A model generated the notes under the pieces. That model worked only from the letters and a program-made list of their open reading frames with translations, searched no databases and was not told the origin of the DNA. From Acidovorax sp. NO-1 (lineage in GTDB: Bacteria; Pseudomonadota; Gammaproteobacteria; Burkholderiales; Burkholderiaceae_C), in assembly GCF_000238595.1 (NCBI RefSeq), contig NZ_AGTS01000074.1, forward strand, positions 1 to 59,655: a stretch of 59,655 nucleotides of DNA. Reading direction: 5' to 3'. Of this stretch, positions 54,241 to 59,655 are shown in pieces (positions within the stretch are counted from its first letter, which is position 1; each line of letters begins with the position of its first letter). Both the position numbers and the translations under genes were made by a program.

Positions 54241-54459
54241 GATGTGTTTGATTCTTCGATGTTCAGAGTTGCTGGGTGCCCGCCCGGGTTTTCGGGAGGG
54301 CGCCCGATTTTAGGGGCGATGCCGCGAACAGCCTATAGCCCGAGTCCTACGCGCAGCTGACCCGCAGGCCCATGCATGCTCTGCCGCGTGGAAGGAGAAG
54401 GTGGGGCGTGGACAGAAAGGGCAGCCCGGCTCGCCGTACCGCAAGGCGGCTGCGAAGCA

Positions 54460-55107
54460 TCACGCTGCCGTTGCAGCCATCACGCTCAACACGGCGAACA
54501 CATGGCATGCAGTGCCTGCGGCCACACACCCATGCCACACCGCATGCGCGTAGGGGACCGCAGAGTCCAGTGCATAGAAAACCACGCCGACCGTATACGC
54601 GGCACCGCCAATCACCAGCCACGCGGTGCCCAGAGCTGGCATGGGCGCGATCAATGGCAGAGCTGCGATCAGCACCAGCCAGCCCATGGCGACGTACAGG
54701 CCTGTGGACCACAGTGCGGATGTGGTGCGCGCCAAGGCCTTTGTCACAAATCCGACAGCGGCTGCGGCCCACACGGCCACCAGGATCCACATGGTTCGTG
54801 CCGATGGCGGCTGGCTGAGTGCAAAGGGCGTGTAGCTGCCGGCAATGAAAAGGTAGATGGCCGACTGGTCCAGCTTCAGCAGCCGTTGCTTGGTCTTGCC
54901 CGGCGGCATCGCATGGTAGGCGGTGGATGCGCCATAGAGCAGCAGCATCGTCACGGTAAAGGCCAATGCACCGGCGTAGGCCCGTTCCCCCGCGTGCAGA
55001 GCGGATTCCAGCAACTTGGGTGTGGCCAGGCAGGCCGCCAATAGCGCGATGCCGTGGCTGCAGCTGTTGGCGATTTCTTCGCGCGTGTCGGGTGCGTGGT
55101 CGTGCAT
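54460..55107 (-). CDS. trhA: TrhA/hemolysin III family membrane protein
   Basis: This 215-residue protein has seven hydrophobic helices and the family's metal-binding His residues (NSCSHGIALLAACLATP, about 14-30; GASTAYHAMPPGK; VWHGCVAAGTACHVFAVL near the end). It belongs to the PAQR/hemolysin III superfamily, implicated in membrane homeostasis. The ATG at 55107 gives the normal length; longer readings would cover the small genes upstream. Confidence 0.88.
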   Translation of the reverse strand: MHDHAPDTREEIANSCSHGIALLAACLATPKLLESALHAGERAYAGALAFTVTMLLLYGASTAYHAMPPGKTKQRLLKLDQSAIYLFIAGSYTPFALSQPPSARTMWILVAVWAAAAVGFVTKALARTTSALWSTGLYVAMGWLVLIAALPLIAPMPALGTAWLVIGGAAYTVGVVFYALDSAVPYAHAVWHGCVAAGTACHVFAVLSVMAATAA

Positions 55108-55144
55108 GTCCAGCCATCCCGGATGGGTGCGAAGGGGGTCAAGC

Positions 55145-55303
55145 TCAGTGGTGAGCAGTGTGCTGTTGCCGTCCACGCCGCAGCTGGTGGCGCGAGCGCT
55201 GCAGCGCCACCAGCTCCACCAGGCCCGCGGCTGCGGCGCACGCCAGCGTGCCCAGCGCGATGAGCCGGCGGACGAGCTCAATCCTGCGCGGCGGGCGGGG
55301 CAT
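55145..55303 (-). CDS. Tiny single-helix membrane protein, overlapping gene
   Basis: A 52-residue frame starting MPRPPRRIELVRRL, then one hydrophobic helix (LIALGTLACAAAAGLVELVAL, about 15-35) and a basic tail. This is a typical small inner-membrane protein build. It overlaps the next tiny gene upstream by 26 bases in another frame and precedes trhA by 37 bases. Existence is likely but not proven. Confidence 0.4.
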   Translation of the reverse strand: MPRPPRRIELVRRLIALGTLACAAAAGLVELVALQRSRHQLRRGRQQHTAHH

Positions 55304-55409
55304 CGTCGCAGGTCCAGTCATGGGGGTGGGGCAGGTCAAAGCTCAACCAGCTCCGTTCATCGAACAGCTCATCCAGCAGCCGCTGCAACCCGAGCAATTT
55401 CCAGAGCAT
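55278..55409 (-). CDS. Tiny 43-residue protein
   Basis: A 43-residue frame reading MLWKLLGLQRLLDELFDERS, followed by WLSFDLPHPHDW. It has an amphipathic start and an acidic, Pro-rich end. AGAGG lies six bases before the ATG, a good ribosome site. It overlaps the following 52-residue frame. No family recognised. Confidence 0.4.
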   Translation of the reverse strand: MLWKLLGLQRLLDELFDERSWLSFDLPHPHDWTCDDAPPAAQD

Positions 55410-55588
55410 GGCGCGCCTCTTTCAAAGGGTGTGACTGCCCGCAAGGTAGCGCCGTTGTGTGACGGTTTCGCGTCGGTCGCGGAATCCACACACTTGCGCC
55501 AAGAGGCTGGCGGGACATGTGTTCGCGGACTATCCTCGCGAGGCGCTACGCCCTGGCCCCTCACTCGCCTTCACCCGACACCCCATCC

Positions 55589-56593
55589 ATGCTTGCCGAG
55601 CTCCTGGCCCTGGAGAAAATCATCGAGCAGGGCGGCGCCCGTCTGGATGTGCAGGTGGTTCGTACCGTGTCGCTGGCATCGGGGCAGCGCTTTCCCGTGT
55701 ACGCGATCGGGGTCGGAAACCCCGCGCCCGATGCGCCTGCCGTGGGCTTTTTTGGCGGAGTCCATGGCCTGGAGCGCATCGGGGCCGAGGTGGTCATCGC
55801 CTACCTGCAGAACGTGGTGATGCGGTTGCAGTGGGACACCACCCTGCACCAGCAGCTCGAACAGGTGCGGCTGGTGTTCATGCCCATCGTGAACCCGGGC
55901 GGAATGTGGGCCGCCACGCGCGCCAACCCGCGCGGGGTGGACCTGATGCGCAACGCGCCGGTAGACGCCGTGGACCCGGTGCCGCCGGGCATCGGCGGGC
56001 AGCGGCTGAGCGACAGGCTGCCCTGGTACCGCGGGCGCCAGGGCGAGCCGATGGAGGAGGAAAGCCAGGCGCTGTGTGAGGTGGTGCAAGAGCAGCTGCT
56101 GCCACGGCCGTTCAGCATTGCGCTGGACTGCCACTCCGGCTTTGGGGTGAAGGACCGCCTGTGGTTCCCGTATGCGCACACCCGCAAACCCATACCGCAC
56201 CTGGCGGAGCTGCACGCGCTGCAAGAGATCTATCTGCAAGCCCATAGCCACCACCAGTATGTCTTTGAACCGCAGAGCGCGCAGTACCTTGCGCACGGCG
56301 ACCTGTGGGACCACCTCTATCTGCAGGCCTGCCAGACGGCGCCGGCGCACACGTTCCTGCCACTCACCCTGGAGATGGGCTCATGGCTGTGGGTCAAGAA
56401 AAACCCGCGCCAGCTGTTCTCGCGCAACGGCATTTTCAATCCGCTCATCAACCACCGCCAGCAGCGGGTGCTTCGGCGCCATCTGTCACTGCTGGATTTT
56501 CTGGCCCGCGCAGCCTGCAGCCACGTACTTTGGGTGCCGCCCCCGGAGCAGCGGGCGCAGCGCCGTGCCGATGCCCTGGCGGCGTGGTACTGA
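55589..56593 (+). CDS. M14-type zinc carboxypeptidase family protein
   Basis: This 334-residue protein has the carboxypeptidase zinc motif HGLE in FFGGVHGLERIG (about 53-64) and the third zinc His in LDCHSGFG (about 173-180). The Glu in LTLEMGSW (about 262-269) fits the catalytic base. It lacks a signal peptide. It resembles the M14/DUF2817 group; peptide or amidated substrates are possible. It is followed by an alpha/beta hydrolase gene. Confidence 0.78.
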   Translation: MLAELLALEKIIEQGGARLDVQVVRTVSLASGQRFPVYAIGVGNPAPDAPAVGFFGGVHGLERIGAEVVIAYLQNVVMRLQWDTTLHQQLEQVRLVFMPIVNPGGMWAATRANPRGVDLMRNAPVDAVDPVPPGIGGQRLSDRLPWYRGRQGEPMEEESQALCEVVQEQLLPRPFSIALDCHSGFGVKDRLWFPYAHTRKPIPHLAELHALQEIYLQAHSHHQYVFEPQSAQYLAHGDLWDHLYLQACQTAPAHTFLPLTLEMGSWLWVKKNPRQLFSRNGIFNPLINHRQQRVLRRHLSLLDFLARAACSHVLWVPPPEQRAQRRADALAAWY

Positions 56594-56606
56594 AGAGGTG
56601 TTCACC

Positions 56607-57386
56607 ATGCACCCACCATGGATCCTGCTCAGGGGCCTTACTCGCGAGGCGGCGCACTGGGGGGATTTTGTCAGCGCATTTGAAAACGCCCTGCTGGGCG
56701 CCCGCGTGGTGGCGCCCGACCTTCCGGGCAATGGTCTGCTGCACCGTGCGGTGTCGCCCGCAACAGTGCGGGGCATGGTCGAGGCTTGCCGGGCGCAGCT
56801 CGCTGCGCACGGTTTGCGGCCGCCGTTTCGGGTGCTGGCCATGTCGCTGGGCGCCATGGTGGCGACCGAGTGGGCGCGGGTGGCACCCGGGGAGCTGGCC
56901 GGGTGCGTATTGATCAACACCAGCCTGCGGCCCTTCAGCCCGTTCTACCAAAGGCTGCGGCCCGCCAGCTATCTGCCGGTGTTGCGCTGCGTGCTGCCGG
57001 GGGCCAGCCCCGAGGCCATCGAACAGACCGTGCTGCGGATGACCAGCAACTGCGCGGCGGCGCAGGCATCCGTGGTGCAGGACTGGGTGGCCGTGCGCGG
57101 GCAGCGCCCCGTGTCCGCGCCCAATGCCTTGCGCCAGCTGCTGGCCGCGGCGCGGTACAGGGCGCCTGTGGCGGCACCGCTGCCCGCGGTGTCGGGGGTA
57201 TCGCGCATCTTGCTGCTGGCCAGCCAGAACGACAGGCTGGTGTCCAGCCAATGCTCGCAGGCCATAGCGCAGGCCTGGGGCGTGCCGCTTCGCCTGCACC
57301 CGTTTGCCGGCCATGATCTGCCACTGGATGACGCGCCGTGGGTCATCCGGCAGGTGCGTTCATGGGCAGAGGGCGTGGCAGCGTGA
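56607..57386 (+). CDS. Alpha/beta hydrolase
   Basis: This 259-residue protein has a nucleophile elbow at AMSLGAMVATEW (about 72-83, Ser in SLG), an acid residue in SQNDRLVS (about 213-220) and the His in FAGHDLPLDD (about 232-241). The start RGLTREAAHWGDF fits lipase/esterase-type hydrolases. It lies 13 bases after the peptidase gene and is likely co-transcribed. Substrate unknown. Confidence 0.82.
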   Translation: MHPPWILLRGLTREAAHWGDFVSAFENALLGARVVAPDLPGNGLLHRAVSPATVRGMVEACRAQLAAHGLRPPFRVLAMSLGAMVATEWARVAPGELAGCVLINTSLRPFSPFYQRLRPASYLPVLRCVLPGASPEAIEQTVLRMTSNCAAAQASVVQDWVAVRGQRPVSAPNALRQLLAAARYRAPVAAPLPAVSGVSRILLLASQNDRLVSSQCSQAIAQAWGVPLRLHPFAGHDLPLDDAPWVIRQVRSWAEGVAA

Positions 57387-57411
57387 AGGGGCGCAACCAG
57401 GCTGCTCCGGC

Positions 57412-58167
57412 TCATTCACCCAGGCCTGCAAGCCCACCCTGTGTCACGAGTTCGCGGTACCACTCTTGGTAGCCAGCGCTGCTGGGGTGCAGCCCGTCAG
57501 CCGCGTTCAGGGCCTTGTGGTTCACCACAAACGGGTCTTCGCTGCGCGGCTTGAGCAGGCGCACATAACGCACCTCGCGCCTGGCGGCAATGTCGCTGAC
57601 AAGGGCGTGCAGTTCCTCGGAGCGGTGCGACATCAGCCAAGAAACCGGTGGCACGAAAAACGGCGCATGCCCCACGTTGCCGCACGGCATCAGCACCACC
57701 TGCCGGCCCTTTTGCTGTGCAAGGCCCACCACCTGGTCGATCTGTGATCGCAGGGAGTCGAGCGCTGTCAGGCGGATCACGTCGTTGCCACCCGCCAGCA
57801 CCAGCACCAGGTCGTAACCCGCAGGCGCCCGCTCCAGCTGGGTGGCCACATCGGCGTAGCGGGCGCCGTTGGCGGCCAGGTTGTCGATGTGCCACTGCGG
57901 GTGGTCCTGGCCGATGCGCCCGGGCAGGCTGTCCAGCGGGGCGTCGGCCCCCGTGCCTACGGCGGTGCTGTCGCCCACCACCAGAATCCGCCGCACGGGT
58001 TGCGCCGGCTGCGCCGTGTAGGGTTCGGCCTCGCGGGCCAGGTCGGCGGCCGTCCAGATGCGCCAGGGTGCGCAGGCGGTGAGCAGCAGGGCGCCGGTGG
58101 CAAGTGCTGCCACGGCGACCAGGCGTCGGGAGGGTGCGGGGCGGGTGCTGTGGGGGCGATTTTTCAT
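57412..58167 (-). CDS. SGNH/GDSL-family hydrolase lipoprotein
   Basis: This 251-residue protein has a lipoprotein signal (LATGALLLTAC, Cys about residue 32). It shows the SGNH blocks: GDSTAVG (about 64-70, nucleophile Ser), NLAANGARYADV (Gly block), AGGNDVIRLT (Asn block) and ADGLHPSSAGY (Asp/His). It is probably an envelope esterase or lipase. Confidence 0.85.
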   Translation of the reverse strand: MKNRPHSTRPAPSRRLVAVAALATGALLLTACAPWRIWTAADLAREAEPYTAQPAQPVRRILVVGDSTAVGTGADAPLDSLPGRIGQDHPQWHIDNLAANGARYADVATQLERAPAGYDLVLVLAGGNDVIRLTALDSLRSQIDQVVGLAQQKGRQVVLMPCGNVGHAPFFVPPVSWLMSHRSEELHALVSDIAARREVRYVRLLKPRSEDPFVVNHKALNAADGLHPSSAGYQEWYRELVTQGGLAGLGE

Positions 58168-58294
58168 GCTGGTGGGCTGCGCAAGATCTGAACCTCGTCC
58201 AGCCTACCTGCAGGGCACGGAACGTGGCGTCGGTGGCCTGCAAGGCACCGCGTAGGACGGGGGCACCGCCATGGCGGGCCCGTCGATAGCCGTG

Positions 58295-59518
58295 CTACTG
58301 CTTGAACACCACGGCTTCCAGGGCCATGGCCCGGATCGCGCTGGCGGCATCATCAGCAGCCGCCCGGGTGTCGTAAGGCCCCACCCGCACGCGGATGCGC
58401 CGGCCTTTGGCGCTGTTGAGCTCCTGGCGAAAGGCGGGCAGCCCCTCGTTGAGCAGCCTGGCCTGGGCCTTGCGGGCATTGGCCTCGTCGGCAAAAAGCC
58501 CGACATTGATGTAGTAGCCCGCCGCCGTGCCCACAGCCGCCAGCGGCGTGGCGGTGGGTGACTCGGCAGGAGTGGCCGAGGCCGCCGCAGACGCGGGTGC
58601 CCCGGCGGCCTTCGGGTTTGCGGCCGGGGCCACGCGGCGCGCCGGGCCTGCGGGGGACGATGCCTTGGGCGCGGGCTGGCGTGTGGCCGCAGCCACCGGC
58701 GCAGACGGCGCAGGGGTGGAATCCACAGACGCTGCAGCCGGGGAAGGCACTGCGGCAGGGGCGGCATCAGCCGGCTGGACCTGCGTATCGTGCAGCGCTG
58801 GTGGTGTGGGCAGTGTCGCTGAAGCGGGGTCCGGTGTGGCGGGCTCGGCCAGCGAAGGCACTTCGTTGGCGGGTGGAGGTGCCGAAGCCGCTGCCGCCGT
58901 GGCCTGCGCCACAGTGACATCGGGCTCCAGCGCCAGCGGCGGGGTGCCGGATGGGGCCCAGACCAGGTACGCCAGCGCGGCAGCGGTCAGCACCACCACG
59001 TTACCCAGCACCAGCGCCCGCAGCCGCTTGCGCGAGCTTGCCTGCTGCTCCAGCAGCACGCAGGCCTCGGGCAGGGTGCGCGCAGCAGCCAGTGCACGGG
59101 CAACGCGCTTTCGGATGTCGGCATACAGGATGGCATTGCCATACAGACCCGGCACTGCAAAGGCCAGCACTGCAAAAGCGCCGAGCACTCCGAGTTCCAC
59201 GCCGGGCGGCCACTGCAGGTACGAGCGGCCAATGCCGAACATGACCAGGGCCAGGCCCTCGGCCGCAGCCACGTAGACCAGCGCTGCGCTCCAGAGCTGC
59301 CGAAACAGCATCCAGTTGATGGTGGCCAGGCATGCAGCCCAGTTCCAGGTGGTGGTGGTGCGCCCGGTGCTGTCAAAGCGCTCGAAGACAGCCAGGTAAT
59401 AGTCGGTATTCACCGGCCCCAGTGCCAGCCGTGTCAGCGCCGTCATGGCGCTGTCGGACGGGGAATCCAGCGACGCGGCCGGAATGATGGAGGCGACAGG
59501 ATCCGAGTAGGCGAGCAT
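58295..59518 (-). CDS. DUF2628-like membrane protein with C-terminal SPOR domain
   Basis: This 407-residue protein has an N-terminal DUF2628-type region (TTTWNWAACLATINWMLFRQ), two or three membrane helices (about 60-180) and one before a long Ala/Pro-rich linker (about 205-325). The C-terminal SPOR domain (YYINVGLFADEANARKAQAR to the end) binds denuded peptidoglycan at division sites. It is likely envelope-associated. The upstream 137 bases to the window end hold no gene that I can support. Confidence 0.8.
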   Translation of the reverse strand: MLAYSDPVASIIPAASLDSPSDSAMTALTRLALGPVNTDYYLAVFERFDSTGRTTTTWNWAACLATINWMLFRQLWSAALVYVAAAEGLALVMFGIGRSYLQWPPGVELGVLGAFAVLAFAVPGLYGNAILYADIRKRVARALAAARTLPEACVLLEQQASSRKRLRALVLGNVVVLTAAALAYLVWAPSGTPPLALEPDVTVAQATAAAASAPPPANEVPSLAEPATPDPASATLPTPPALHDTQVQPADAAPAAVPSPAAASVDSTPAPSAPVAAATRQPAPKASSPAGPARRVAPAANPKAAGAPASAAASATPAESPTATPLAAVGTAAGYYINVGLFADEANARKAQARLLNEGLPAFRQELNSAKGRRIRVRVGPYDTRAAADDAASAIRAMALEAVVFKQ

Positions 59519-59655
59519 GACCGGATTCTGTCACGCGCAGGGGGCGGCGCCACATGGTTTGCGCGGGTGCAACGCGGTGGCGCCTGCGTGCGTTCTAACC
59601 CTTCACGCAGGCGCCATGACCTCAGCGCCTACCGGTTGGAAATTTGAATAAAAAC

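Overview
The window looks like a chromosomal stretch from a Comamonadaceae-type betaproteobacterium (Acidovorax/Comamonas/Variovorax relatives). The basis is the benzoyl-CoA box pathway with BoxR, TRAP and Bug/TctC-type solute-binding proteins, an Ala/Lys-rich HU protein, and high GC outside the mobile region. No rRNA, tRNA or CRISPR array was seen.

Region 1 (1-13.5 kb) is accessory DNA of lower GC. It carries a Tn7-like transposition module: two TniQ/TnsD-type proteins with a small HTH regulator between them on the + strand, converging on tnsA-tnsB-tnsC on the - strand. No Cas genes accompany it. Next come an XRE regulator divergent from an unknown 377-residue protein, with shared inverted repeats in the promoter between them, and then a set of small cargo genes: an unknown 227-residue protein coupled to a lone MbcA/ParS-type antitoxin domain, a HAD-like phosphatase, small unknowns and a YggL homologue. 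A decayed GNAT fragment marks the right boundary.

Region 2 (13.5-32.9 kb) is catabolic and mostly on the - strand. Module A (13.5-20.6 kb) has an aldehyde dehydrogenase, an SDR, a complete TRAP transporter (dctPQM), a sterol desaturase/fatty acid hydroxylase and a divergent TetR regulator. Module B (20.6-32.9 kb) is one tight operon: solute-binding protein, molybdenum hydroxylase large-medium-small subunits (the large one with a CoxG-like tail), acyl-CoA ligase, UbiD, UbiX, enoyl-CoA hydratase, a TIGR02444-like protein and an AraC regulator, with a divergent LysR gene. It reads as a route that hydroxylates, CoA-activates and decarboxylates an aromatic acid; the substrate is not identifiable from sequence.

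Region 3 (32.9-37.8 kb) is a junkyard: frameshifted livF and a livG tail, a frameshifted DctM fused to an IS21 IstB tail, an IS256-family element with no visible left inverted repeat, a gene beheaded by that element, a DUF429-like gene, and an IS5-type transposase tail.

Region 4 (37.8-45.3 kb) is a heavy-metal RND efflux operon: His-rich small protein, TolC-type channel, His-rich membrane protein, adaptor, RND pump and a small exported protein.

Region 5 (45.4-53.7 kb) is the aerobic benzoyl-CoA (box) cluster: boxCBA on the - strand, boxR, then benzoate-CoA ligase and an alpha/beta hydrolase on the + strand. TGCA-type operators lie in both promoter regions. Module B could feed benzoyl-CoA-like products into it.

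Region 6 (53.7-59.7 kb) is ordinary chromosome: HU-like protein, TrhA/hemolysin III, two overlapping tiny genes, an M14-like peptidase, an alpha/beta hydrolase, an SGNH lipoprotein and a SPOR-domain membrane protein.
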